64,000 nucleotides of DNA from Blasia pusilla (lineage: Eukaryota > Marchantiophyta > Marchantiopsida > Blasiales), in NCBI GenBank assembly GCA_050084515.1, contig CM114271.1, positions 54,746,001-54,810,000 on the forward strand. Direction: 5' to 3'. Below the pieces are notes generated by a model. That model searched no databases. It was not told the origin of the DNA and saw only the letters and a list, made by a program, of their open reading frames with translations. The number at the start of each line of letters is the position of its first letter. Position 1 is the stretch's first letter. Both the position numbers and the translations under genes were made by a program. Positions 21,006 through 32,770 of this stretch are shown here, piece by piece.

Positions 21006-22008
21006 TGTCGCGCCCCTACTCTCCTTGAACGTCAATCTTTAGTGTTGCGGAAGCGTGCGTTCAGTAGGTCACGAACTCATCGCCGATCTGCACCCAAACA
21101 CGCACTCTCGTTAGTCGGGTTTGGCCAACCGGCGTTCCAACCCACCGAGTCATAAACTCGGCGTCTCATCAAGCTCACCCTTCCTTAGTTCCTAGCTCCC
21201 AACACATGGCAAGTCCTTCAAGACTTGGAACAGACTTCCTGGTTAGTCCAGGGATCTGAAACGGCACTTGCACGCCTAGCGATCCCAACTGTTCAACGGT
21301 CCTCGTGTGAGTTCCGAACCGAGACCCAAGTAATTGAGTCGCGGCGTGAAATCCAAGAGGGATGTCTACAATCGCCTCAATGGACTTGGTGCAGGTTTTC
21401 CAACCCAACGCCCAAACTCGCGTTCCGTTCCATGCCCTTGAGCCGCCTGCGGGGCGCCCAAAGTGGGGTTTGGGTTCCAAGCACTCTCGGAGACCTTCCC
21501 CCTTACTAGTACTTCTGGGGTTCTCCAATAACCCCTCCCCTTTGGGAAAAGAGGTTCGGGCCCTTCATTGTGGCCCTCAACCCGACTCCACTTACAGTCG
21601 TTTTTGGGTCGTATCTCGGCCGCTGCTTATGTGTTTGCAGCGATCTTTAGTGCGTTTGAACCGGCTCTCCATAAGCTTTCCAACGCATCCTTATTTGCTC
21701 CAAACGCATCTTGGCGCTAAAAGTTATGGCCATAAATACAGTCGGAAACTCTCAAACGCAAGTGGCGTTCCAAATCCGGATCTTTCCTTTGGCAACCCAC
21801 TTTCTAGACTCGACTTCTTTCAAGTCTCATTCCGCGTTTGGTCCAGGTTTCTGAGTTGCGACCATCACATCTGAAACGTGACTTCTCGCTCGCGTCTCGT
21901 CTCTTGTCTCCTCTTTGAGACAACTCCAACGCGCAAACCATCTTAGCGTGAGCCCGCTAATGTTCCGATGTTCCGCTTGGCACTTGTTTGGTCATGAGGG
22001 TCGCGACA
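21006..22008. repeat. solo LTR-like block, 1003 bp, of another element
   Basis: Starts TGTCGCGCCCC and ends GGGTCGCGACA, so it has the TG...CA ends and short inverted termini of an LTR. Its composition is even and more GC-rich than its neighbours. No coding or internal element sequence adjoins it. The five bases on each side (aatca, agttg) do not match. The left neighbour is gypsy RT and the right neighbour is CACTA transposase. This may be a recombinant or an old insertion at a rearranged junction. Orientation is not settled. Confidence 0.6.
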
Positions 22009-22012
22009 AGTT

Positions 22013-24116
22013 GTGTTTGTTTCAAGTTTACTTGCATTCTTGAAGAAAACAGTCTTTCCTATTGGGAACACGGCTTCTGGCAATAAGTACGAGGCAACTA
22101 AATTATTGTCAAGTCTTGGATTGAATTACAATTCCATTCATGCTTGCCCTGATGGCCATGTGCTCTTCAGAGGAGAGCATGCAAATCGATCAAGTTGCCC
22201 GGTATGTGGACAACAAAGGTATGGGAATGTGGGCAAGTCCATGCAGCTTACAAAGGTACTTCGACATTTTGAAATCATTCCTAGATTGAAACGGATCTAC
22301 AGGAGCCCAAATATTTCAAAGTTGATGACTTTGAAAGCCGAGAACATGAGTATCGATGGCCTGCAGCGGCACATCGAGATTCATCGACCGAACATGGCCA
22401 GAGTTTGCAAGAGAGACAAGGAACGTGAGACTTGGCCTCTCTACCGATGGAGTCAATCCATTCGGAGACAAGAACAATGTATATTCTTGCTGGCTTGTAA
22501 CCATGCTGAATTACAACCTCCCTCCGTGGTTGACTACTAAGAAGTTTTTTGTCATATTGGTTTTGCTTATCCCGGGCCCACAATATGCTCTTTCTAGGAA
22601 TATAGACGTTTGGATAGTGATGTGCATGAGCTAAAGTGCTTGTGGTACGAAGGCATTTGGATCCATGATGTGGTGCAAAGGATTGGGAGACCAAACCCAT
22701 ATGGGCTAAAAGCCCAATTGGTATTGACTTTGGGAGATTATCCAACCCACGACATGATTTCCGGTCAGGCAACAAAGGGATATTTGGCTTGTACAGCATG
22801 TAGCCCCAATTTCGCTGGTGAGCATTCCAGAACTTTGAGGAGCATGAAATACACTAGACATCGACGTTTCCTCCCACTTGATCATCCTTACAGACATAGG
22901 GCATCACAGATAGTTCAATTCAACAATGCCCGAGAGCTTCGTGGTCCACCTCCACGAGTCATTAAAGAGCAGATTCTGGATTGGGGACACCAAAAGACTA
23001 TGTACAACATGGAAAGAGGCACAGGTGGGGGTTTAGAGGGGGGACCGGAACGCCAAGTTACAGAAGCTCCAAATGCTCAACGGGATTCGGGATAGAGATA
23101 TGGTGTGAAACGGACGAGCATACTTGATGTAGAGTTGGACTATTGTCGGGTTATCTATGTCACCCATCCGCTCAAACGCAACGTTTATTATTTGCCACAC
23201 TAGATGCTTTCAAGAATTGGCTCTTTTATCATCCATTTGTACTCATGGTTGTCATATGTGGTGTAATAGGAGTTCGACCCTAGCAAACATAATCTAGACG
23301 TAATGCATATTGAGAAAAATGTATGCGAGAGCCTATTGAGGTTTCTTTATGGGGAGAAGGACACCGCAATAGTGCGATTGGATCTCCAAGAGAGGAGAAT
23401 ACGTTCTCAATTGTGGTTGAAGGATGATGAGAACAGACCCAATATGGTATTGAAATACCATGCACCTTATGTTTGCACAGACACAGAGTGGAAAACATTT
23501 CTTTCAAGGCTTCAATCTTTGAGAGTTCTGACCGGCTATGCAGGTGCCTTCAAAAAGCATGTAAAAAACAAGAAACTTGGTAGTATGAAGATACATGATT
23601 ATCATGTGCTTATGCAACACATTCTCCTTGTATGCTTAAGGGGATTGATGCAGAAGCCGATTCGTAATGCAATCATGTGATTGTGCAAGGTGTTTGGTCG
23701 TATATGTATGAAGGTCTTTGATCTAGCAAACTTTCCCAAGCTCAAAGATGATGGCAGAATTATTGTGCGATTTGGAGATCCATTTTCCTCCTGCCTTCTT
23801 TGATGTCATGACTCATCTCGTTATCCATGTTGTGGAAGAGCTTGGACAGTACGGGCCTGTTTGTACGAGGTGGATGTTCCCAGTGGAGTGTTTTATGAAA
23901 GTCTTGAAAGACCACGTCTTGACAAGATATAGACTTGAGGCCAGCGTTTAGGGTAGCAAATGGGATACATACGAGAGATAACTGACATATGGAAATTGGA
24001 CTATGGAAACACATCCAATCCTGTCATTCTCATGAAAGGGACTTGGATGCGACCAGATTGGCGTGGGGCTAGGGCTACATTGAAGCGTGATAATGATGGA
24101 TTCTTACTAGCAAACT
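22013..24116 (+). pseudogene. CACTA (En/Spm) TNP2-type transposase, first part
   Basis: Transposase of a CACTA DNA transposon (Transposase_21 type). Motifs in order: YEATKLLSSLGLNYNSIHACP, then CPVCGQQRYG (zinc-knuckle start); RNVRLGLSTDGVNPFG with the first catalytic Asp; NYNLPPWL; LLIPGP; DVHELKCLWYEG; GYLACTACSPNF; NLDVMHIEKNV; and in the C-terminal DUF4218-like part FPPAFFDVMTHLVIHVVEEL, then RWMFPVECFMKVLK. The final readable part (DIWKLDYGNTSNP, DGFLLANL) is cut by an LTR insertion at 24117. Frame changes occur near 22350, 22610, 23100 and 23700, with several stops, so it is dead. It would cut the element out at its CACTA termini. Confidence 0.9.
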
Positions 24117-24590
24117 TGTCGTGCGCAAACATATCACTACACAACATACATCGCTGGTCACATCTACACCACACAATACCGATCTTCCCCACACACGGGT
24201 CGATCCACACATGTACAAAAATCAACTCATACATATACATGAAGATCACACAACAAAAATAAAGAGTAGTAAAAACGGCACACCCGGCCTAAAACTCCAC
24301 TCCTCAATCTACACCGGCATATCGAGCCTCGTCCACCATGTGCTATCAAGGAATCTGGACGCTAACACCCTAGTCCTATCTCACACACATACAAGGGAGG
24401 TGCTACAACGGCCCAACATGAGAAAGATCGCTTAGGATAGCCATCTTCCTCTCTTATATAGGGTTGGGAAGAGCCAAAAGGCTCTTCCCCTAAAAATAGC
24501 CCTCTCCTTGGTAACCTGCGTGCATAGGTTACCAGGGGCGGGTAACCTGGTCAACAAGTCACCCGGCTGTGAAAGACCTCAATATGAAAG
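24117..24590 (-). repeat. family B LTR fragment inserted in the CACTA transposase gene
   Basis: On the minus strand this ends in GCGCACGACA at 24117, exactly as other LTRs here do. 24117-24252 is the end repeat. 24253 to about 24590 is core matching 41500-41905 and 45430-45823. It contains TATATAAG on the minus strand near 24455 and a perfect 10-bp hairpin (24466-24489). The 5' end of the core and the other end repeat are missing, so the right boundary is approximate. CACTA transposase sequence resumes on the right (about 24690 on), so the insertion is younger than the CACTA element. Confidence 0.75.
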
Positions 24591-24599
24591 TTATCATAA

Positions 24600-24989
24600 A
24601 TGACGTTCCTGACACAATGGACCTATCCTCAACCTCATCCAACACCGTGGGACAAAGTTACACTCAAGATAGTTCGCTGGCTCCTACGCCCTATCCACGA
24701 TAGATCTCGGCCTATCGGCTACTCAGATGTGACAAACTTCAAGAAAATGCAACCTGAATGGTCTGAACCTTTTGTATTCCCTAGTCAGGTTGAACAGGAT
24801 TTTTTCCTAGACGTGGAGGAATCGCCCAGATGGCAAGTAGTGTGCCACAAGCAGGCGAGGAATCGTAGGATATCAAGTAATACTTTGGAGTTCAGTTTAG
24901 ATGGCCATGGGGCTTTTGAAGCTCCCAATAGAACGGCTCAACCTGTCACACCTGTCGGAAGTAAATATGTACCATTGATGAGGGTATAA
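24600..24989 (+). pseudogene. CACTA TNP2-type transposase, C-terminal part after the LTR insertion
   Basis: The same gene as 22013-24116. The readable landmark is SEPFVFPSQVEQDFFLDV, then WQVVCHKQARNRR, which corresponds to the conserved 'PFVLASQ..QVFY ... W.VV' block near the C-terminus of TNP2 proteins. The open stretch runs on to a stop at 24987-24989. Confidence 0.7.
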
Positions 24990-25271
24990 AGATGGGAAGG
25001 CAACATTGAGATTGCAGAGGAACTTAATGATGCCATGGGTTCTTAAAGAAATGTTTGTGTGGTGTGTTCTGTCATTGGGCACATGTTCATGGGACATGCA
25101 GGTTGTTTGTTTTTTAAGGTATTTGATGGAAAATGTGAATGAAATGTGTGACCCTGTTGAGGCCCGCGCGGCTTATGTGAAGAGACGCCTTAAGGAATTG
25201 GCGGAAGAACTCAAACAGAGAGGCGTTGAATTGTAAGCTTTGACATATTGAGCACTCAGGTCTAGGCCATT

Positions 25272-28200
25272 ATGAATGAATCAGAAGCATTGTGCATAAT
25301 TCATGTTCTTGAGAAACTTGTCCTCATATGCAGCGCGGAGGCTTGTTCCAAGCAAGTACGTGCCCCAAGACCTGCAAAGAGGAAGCCTCTCCATCTTGGA
25401 CCAAAGCGGAGGAGCTCTCAATTGCTTGGAAAGGTATTCGCAGCGATGGAAGAATCTACTGATGACATTGATGCTCAGACTGGTGGTGAAGAATCTCCCA
25501 CTTGTGATCCAGAGTTTGTTGCAGACTTTGGTGAAGAGGATCAATCAGGCTCAGATGAGCTTCCGACTCCTAAGGAGCCTTGTCCATCAACTATTGGGGG
25601 AAAGAAGAAGCAGGTAATTTTTCTGATCAATTAGATAGGATGTGTGTCTACAATTGTGTTTCAAGGTTAGTGGCATTCGAAAGAAAATGTCTCTAATTGG
25701 TGGGTTGCATTGCATTGGCAGAAAGGGATAGTTGGGGGGCAAGCTACTTGGGCAAGGGATGTTGCACCCGGGCGTGTACCTGAAAGTCGTATTCCTCTCA
25801 AACATCAATTGGTTGTACAATATAGTGGAGAGGGATAGGCAAGCATGTCTCAAGGCGGTAGAGATGGACCCTATGCACAAAACTCCAAGCCAAGTTTTTT
25901 ATACGGTGGATATTGTCCAACGGGGCAAGGGTGGAATAGTACGAATCTATCGATTTGCAATCTCAAATTTCTCTTTCATTATACCTCATAGGATGATGGT
26001 GGGAAGGTTGTGTGATGTGTCTGTACCACACTGACAAATATATCATTTGTAGACTCTATGCAGGGTGGATTCTCCAACTACACCGAGGGACCCTATCATG
26101 CGGTGCCAAATAGTCAAGATCGGTTTGGAAGTAGCCAATACCTTTATGGACTCAATAATAGCACTCCATACATGTATGGACAACCTCAATGGTTGGGGAT
26201 AGGACCCACTCAAGGAGTGCAAATGACAAAGGCTACACGTAATAGCAAGTCACATATATATAGAGAAGTATCATCCCTATTTGGAGAATTTATTCCTCGT
26301 GTTTTCACTAATTAGTAAGTGACCAGACATCGATGTATGGAGTCTATTTGTAGGCATAAAGACTTGCAAAGTGGGCAGCAGTCTTGATTGAAGATATTCA
26401 TGTGTGCAGCAAACTATACGACTATAGGCTTGCGACGAGCAAGTGTAGGGACAACATACACACCAAACTTAGTGATTGAGAGCAGTGTGCAAGGCGAGGG
26501 GGTGAAGGTCAGAAAAGTGGGTGCGAACAACTCTTGTTGGATCACCACAACTTCATAAGGAAAGAATAGGTGGCATGTAGATTTTAGAGGCAAGGTGTTG
26601 CAATGGATTGACATATCCATAGTGAATTTTTTAGACCAACACTTAGGGCATTGGAATTCAGTGTTGAGTGATATTTCTGCTAGATGGGAGTATGTTGGAA
26701 ACAATGGCAATGGAATGGTTGTTCCATGTTTGGAGGAATATGCACAGCGAATACTCAAGACGGAGAGATTTAGATTGCGCCAGACATGGAAAGAAGTTGG
26801 AGGAGGCAAGAAAGTGGCCCCACCACCTCATGTAGACCCCAACCAATGGAGGAGATTACTCACGCACTTCATGAGCAAGAGTGCAAAGACAAAAAGTGAG
26901 CAGATGTGCAAAGCACGGGCAGCGGTGACCAATCCAAACCCTGCATGAAGAAAAGGGAATGCACCAATTGCAGAGCGCTCGATATGAATAATATTGAAGG
27001 ACCCATCTTTAATTTCTATTACCACCATGCATATAGTTTGGCAATTGGTGTTTGGTAGACTCAACTTGGTCGGTGTAACATGTGTTGTAGAGAAAAGAGA
27101 AGGGGCAAACCCCTACTAAGGCACAGGTGCATGAGGAGGCAAAGAACCAAAGGAGTTATGGTACAAGTACAGTGTCAAAGCAGGTATTTGCATCTGGTTG
27201 CTTTAGAGTATAGGTGAATCTAGTGTATTTCTAGTACATGCCTGTTGATATAGACTGAGATCCAGGAACATCTGAGCTGACAGAGATCTTTGCCAGATTA
27301 AATTTTATGGAAGAGTTGTTGCTCGAGTCTATGACTTACATATTTGATTGCATGGATGCATTCTCCAGCAGCATGGACGTGCTAGAGGCAAGCATAAAGA
27401 TTGTTGTTGCTAATCAACAAGAGAACTTCACAAAGTTGATGGAATTGATTTCCATGAGCTTGAGAAGGGACCATGAGGACATAAGGGGTTCCAAGGAGGA
27501 TCGTAAAATTCAAGAGTTGTATCCTCTCCTCATGGAGTTAGTGATCGAGACCCTGCTCCTAGTGGAGCACTTGCCTCTATGTCGTTGAATGTATCCTCTC
27601 CTCACCCAATCACCGGACCACCTTCAAGGGAGAGTGCACCCTCCGGAGCTGGTCACTATTGTGCCTTCACCTCCAGTTCTTCCACAGGTTGCCAAGGGTG
27701 TTCATATAATAAGAGGACTACATACAGATGTTGGAATTGTACCAATTGGTCCAAAGAAAAAGGGAGGCACAAGAGAGGTTAATGCTACTGTGTTCGCGGG
27801 TGACCCTTTGAGTTCGGGTATGTGAGTTTAGAGTGATGTTGTGCATTTTACTTTGAAGTTGCTGAAAATCATGATCTATTTGAAAGGGTAGTGAGACCTT
27901 CTTGTTGATTGTGATTGTAGAGACCACAGATGAGGCCTTGGCCGTTGTAGGCAAATGCCAAGTGAGGACATCACGGAGATGCAATTTGGAGGCCACGGTA
28001 TTTTCAAATGAGAATGAGGATAGTGCATGGATGTTGGGGAGCGGTGGACCCATGGAGTTGGATCAGTTGGATCTTCTGCAAAAGCCAATGGTGGTGAGAA
28101 GAGCGACACTCAAGAAGAGGACCCGAGAGGCTACCAAGCCGATGTTAAAATCTATTGTGCCTCCGTTGCAGCTGTTGATATCAAGTGAGAACCCCTCTGT

Positions 28201-28413
28201 GGTTGTAGGTTATGGAAGCTTGCATGATGGTTGTTCTACTTTCCATGGACGTGACATTCCAGATGGGCATTCTGTTCCCCATTTGAGAGAGGTCTGCAAG
28301 AAGAAATATGCATTTCCATTTCCAAATATGGCTGATCGCAAATTTATGTTGGAGATGCCATTGATAACGTAGTGTTATGGCCATCTCATCTCGTTATGCC
28401 TTCTAAGAAATAG
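25272..28413 (+). pseudogene. second CACTA gene, TNPA/Transposase_24-type DNA-binding protein
   Basis: Plant CACTA elements carry a second gene whose product binds the subterminal repeats. Exons visible: 25272-25613 (basic patch RPAKRKPLHLGPKRRSS, then acidic), with a phase 0 donor; 25722 to about 25990 after a 'ttggcag' acceptor (GIVGGQATWARDVAPGR, Gly/Tyr-rich end, one TAG); about 26053-26310 (GGFSNYTEGPY, QYLYGLNNSTPYMYGQP); and 26415-26948. The last holds the Transposase_24-like core, ERFRLRQTWKE, then W.RLLTHFMSKSAKTKSEQM. A 'GQTPTKAQVHEEAK' block follows near 27110. A coiled region lies at 27307-27588. The C-terminal domain at 27902-28413 contains VVVGYGSLHD.CSTFHGRDI and ends with LWPSHLV. 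Stops and frame breaks are present. Confidence 0.7.
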
Positions 28414-29129
28414 GGGCACCTTCGCTTTGTGTGTAGAATTTTTTAGTAAACCTTCCTTTTGACATCCCTCTTGAGTGTGGCGATCTCCATATACTTGTAA
28501 CTTTTGTACTCATAAGTAGAGGAATTTGATGTTTATGTTTCAGTTTTGAGTGTGACAATAGAGATGTACTTGGATTTTCATGTCTCAATTTTGAGAATAT
28601 CAGAGGGGGGAGTTTGCAATGAGAAGTACATATTGTGTTCTTCCATTGATGACCATCTTTCACTATAATTGACTAGGCATTCTTCTGACATGAGAAAATA
28701 TTCCATTTCAAGGTATATGGATACATTTTGTAGCTTTGGACTTATGGCCACAATTGGATGTAAGAAACATTTGCTAGTTGTATCTTTCAATAGATAAGAA
28801 TTTTTTACTGTGAAAAACTAATCTAATCAGATGCTACAAAATGGATGGGTTGGTATATGAGTAATGTGCTTGTATGTTTTCACACCATGCTGGTAGCATT
28901 AGGACTGTACAACAGATACATAATCGCATCTCCATTGCATGGATGTAAGAGAAGTAGTGATAGGTGTAGGGAGGATAGGTAGGAAGGAGTAATTCATATT
29001 CATGGATACAAAATGGACTAAAATGCCAATTTCATGTACATATTTATGTCAGCAATAAAACTATCTGTTATACATAATGACCGGTATAGTTTTTATTTGG
29101 ATATTGTCAGTGAATAGGATTGTAAATGA
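28414..29129. other. non-coding 3' part of the CACTA element
   Basis: AT-rich sequence with no coding sense, between the second CACTA gene and the subterminal repeats. Confidence 0.5.
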
Positions 29130-29623
29130 CATAGACAAGTTATTTTAATGACTTAGTAATTTTCTTATGACGCATGAAGTCATTATTTATTATTCTTAGT
29201 AGTCACATTTAATGACTCGCCTAGTCATTATTAATGACTTATCTAGTCAATTCTTAATGAATCTAGTCATTCTTAATGAAGCGTCTAGTCAATCCTTATG
29301 ACTCTTCCACTCATTCTTTATTACTCGTCTAGTCATTCTTTATGACTAGACAAGTCAAGTCATTCTTTATGACTCGTCTAGTCATTTCTTATGACTTAAC
29401 CTAGTCATACAAAATGACTAGGTGAAGTCATATTTAGTGACTATGTTGAGTAACAAAAAGGAGACTCATATATGATTACCCTCGGTTTTACTAACAACTT
29501 ATACGACTATGAGTAATTTTTATTACTAGAGTCTGGTTAAGTAATTACTTAGTCACACAAGCCCGGTTTGAGTAACATCTAGTCATTTTTCTAAGTCATC
29601 CAGAGGGGGCTTTTGTACTAGTG
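29130..29623 (+). mobile_element. 3' subterminal repeat array and terminus of the CACTA element
   Basis: More than fifteen copies of 'TAGTCATT' or its complement 'AATGACTA', often as inverted pairs such as TAGTCATTCTTTATGACT, fill 29130-29600. CACTA elements carry such subterminal motifs as binding sites for their own TNPA-type protein. The block ends 'CTTTTGTACTAGTG' at 29610-29623, the complement of the usual CACTAGTACAAAAG terminus. The three bases after it are TGA. The matching 5' end is not in the window. Confidence 0.85.
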
Positions 29624-31661
29624 TGACGATGCTCAAATCTCCTCGATGTGCGGTGCGGGTTCAGCGATACGTTGTAGCACGGAACGGCTAAAAATGGCAC
29701 GGCACTCGGAAATGGGTGCAGCACTCATCGGCATATCCTCCACAAACAAAAAAAACTCACTATGATGGTGCGGATTCACGATTGAGACAGTGCGGTATGG
29801 CCACGAGCGGCACGGTGCGGCAATCAACGGCGCGTTGCGGCTACGGGCGTCACGACACGGTACTCAATCGTTGTCGAGCGGGTACCAGCTCAAGACATAG
29901 CAAAGTGGAACAAACAAGAAACCCGCAATCCCATCAATCAAAATGTCACCTCAAACATCAATGCCGCCCGGTCAGCTGATGCCAACAATAAGGGTAACAA
30001 TCGCATGGGTGCTCGTGACGACCAAAAACTCAAAGGCGGAGTCGTAAAATCTACCCATCCACAGCTGATAATCACAACCTTCGGCTAAGTGACTGCACTT
30101 GACAGCAGACAACGACTCTTGACGACAACGACATACTAACGGTGACGGCAATGACCCCGTAGTTGACCACAACCACACGCGAGACTGAAAGGTAGAGAAG
30201 ACAACGCGGTCAAGGCCAAGCGATGCGGTTTCCGGGAAATGGCAAACTCCCGGGCAAGAGCAGCTATGTAGGCGGTAAACAAGCGTTGCAGTTGGGCAGG
30301 CCTCAAAGGTGCCGCAAAATATTGGCACAAGGATACGGGACCGGCGGACTGGAGGGCCGGAAGTGCAGTCGTTGACTGCTAGTGGGTTCTATTGCGGCTC
30401 TATTTCCGGTAGCTGTAGGCGAGATACAGGGTTTCGACCACGGCTACTCTGGCAGGCCAGAGCAGCAGATCATCAGGTGGTGGCAAGGCAGCCCCGATAG
30501 AGCAGCGGCACGGTTGGCAGTGCAGCGGCAGGGTTGGTGACAGCCGCGAGTTGGTCGGCCCGAAGATGAAGGTAGGCGGCACAGTCGGCGGCAGCGGCGG
30601 CAGGGTGTAGTAGGCCGCCGGAGAATGCGGAAGGGACCGCGCTTGGTGCTCCGTAGTAGCAAGGTTGCGATCAATGGCTACAAGTTGTTGGGTCCAAGGC
30701 AGCAGCCCCTTCAACTACGTTGTGGTAGCCGCGCTTAGTAAGGACGTTGTACTGGCAAAAAGGAGGGTTTAGGGCTTAGCGTCGGCCACACGGCTGTCAG
30801 CAAAGATGCAGAGGCAGTCACGATGGCTAAGGCAACTACGGAGAGCTGGCAGCCTCAACCGGCACTGACACAAAAAAAAATATTTTCACTCAAAATACCC
30901 CCTCTAATAGCGGATCATAGCCTATTTATGCCTTACTTGATAGGCCCCATCCTTGACAGATGTGCAAATTGACTGCTTCAGCACAACTCCCTCCTACGAT
31001 CGAGGGTCAACTCCTCTAAATTTATTTTTCATTCAACTTCTACTTGCCAATGGTAGCTTCACTTGTCCTATCCCCCTAAATAAAAGATCTTTACTTTTCT
31101 ACTTCTCCAATAAGGATCTTACCAACGGAAATTTAAAATTTCACTCATATGGTAGCATGGTGGCCGTGGCAACTTGCTCAATCAGCCATAACTTTGTGCT
31201 CCAAACTCAAAATTACACACTATTTCTTCCACAACGTGCACATCTTCCCGATCTTCAACCTCATTAAATTGGTTTGTTCATTTTCCCTTCCACCAAAAAT
31301 TTATAGGGGGCCTATTGTGCAGCCCAACGTCTCTTCTCCTACGCAAAATTTGGCAACACTTCCGAACTGATTTCTCCCAACGCAAATCAGAAACCTATGA
31401 AAACACAAATGAGAGAGCTACACTGTGCTCTCGAGAGCATTGGCATGGAGCAACCCGCCCCTATACTCAATCTCTATCAAAATTTGGGCACTGCTTCTGC
31501 GCACCACTCTCCCGTACAAAAAATCAGCAAGAAATTACATCAAATGAATGGATTTTGCTCCCATGAGCCATGAAGTGGGGAACATGGTCCCCAACCTGCA
31601 ACAACATCGAGTAACCAGTGAGCTCCTCCATTGAAATTCTCTCACCCACTCATTCTCTATT
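29624..31661. other. no gene recognised; GC-rich, 'GTGCGG'-rich part then AT-rich part
   Basis: 29640-30850 is GC-rich with many 'gcggcac/gtgcgg' words and low-complexity GCC-type frames on the minus strand that I do not accept as genes. 30860-31660 is AT-rich. The second part might be old LTR-element sequence, but no motif proves it. Confidence 0.4.
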
Positions 31662-32176
31662 TGTAAATCAAGTAGATCTCTCATCAATACCAACAAGGTC
31701 TCACACCAAGCTCTCCATGGTATGCACTCTCTCTCGTGTCAAACCAAACCCACTCTCCTAATCAGAGGCTTGGGTTACACACACAAGGCAAGCAAGACCA
31801 TAGCTCGGCCGCCCCATACCAAGAGGTTCAACAATGATAGAATGAGCTCTCAAGCTCTTTGTCTCTCTTAGAGGTATAGCCCCTTCCCTCTCCCAAGCTC
31901 TCTCCTCGATAACCTATGCCCGCACGTCACCTCCTTGGTTCTTGACCTACTATAGCGGGTCAAGGGCCAATTCCTAAAGTGGAAAGTCAACTATATTCCA
32001 AATGAAAACTTATCCGAAAGAGTAAGTTTCTCCATATGAGCCGAAATGAAGGGGAAACCTGCTCTCTCATGTTACGCGTGGCCTCAGCACGTCATCCTCG
32101 ACCTCATGAGGCTTTCCTCCAGTATCTTTGAAGGCACTCTACTAGATCTCGCAGATCTATCCTAAAAGTCGTGACA
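31662..32176 (-). repeat. isolated family A LTR core without the end repeats
   Basis: 515 bp matching the cores at 1487-2006 and 17219-17691. On the minus strand it starts TGTCACGACTTTTAGG and ends GATTTACA. Neither flank has the 126-bp end repeat. No target-site duplication is obvious. That the core alone occurs with TG...CA ends bears on what the true LTR boundary is. Confidence 0.75.
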
Positions 32177-32770
32177 CAAGCTTTATATTGGAAATGTGAA
32201 ATAGTGGGAGGTACGCAGTTTTGTCACTCACCATATGGTATATGTTGTGGGCATGGGAGAATATGAATACATTGGGCTTTAGATTGAAAAGATTGGATCA
32301 CTATAGTTCATTCAAACCACTACAATTTATTCAATGACCGGCAGAGTGCCTTACTCTAGCCCAAAACGACAAAAACAAGCACCTCACATTGGTACATGAC
32401 AACATTTTACGGTTGTATACTCACATTGAGAAGGAAGGTGTAAAATTATATAGAAAATAGGATGGGAAACCCATAGGATACAAAAGAGTGGGCATAGAGA
32501 GCCAACAAAAGGGGTCAAATTGAGAACCACATCAAATTAATAACTCGCACCTATATGGGGCCGCCACACTAGTTATCATTCATCCCGTCCGTAGTTTGAA
32601 CGAAATGATGTTAGCACTCACTATGTCGTCCTCCGATTCACACGAAAACACTTAGAAGCATATTCGCTGACCGATGAGGAAGAAAGTGAAGGCTTCTAAG
32701 AACAACATCAAAAATCAAGGATTTCAAGAAAGGAGGATATGATTTTGCACTTCAATTAGCATCCACTGAA
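32177..32770. other. 5' flank of the Helitron gene
   Basis: No independent gene. The last 100 bases may encode a decayed N-terminal part of the Helitron protein (frame with stops). The 5'-TC end of the Helitron could not be placed. Confidence 0.4.

Noticed and set aside
22281-22799. 172-codon minus-strand open frame.
   Set aside because: It is antisense to the clearly recognised TNP2 transposase.
29220-29420. CRISPR-like array of regularly repeated short words.
   Set aside because: The words are short, mixed in orientation and irregularly spaced, and lie at a CACTA terminus in plant-like DNA.
30136-30714. Arg/Pro-rich minus-strand frames.
   Set aside because: They come from GCC/CGG low-complexity DNA; several frames are open at once.
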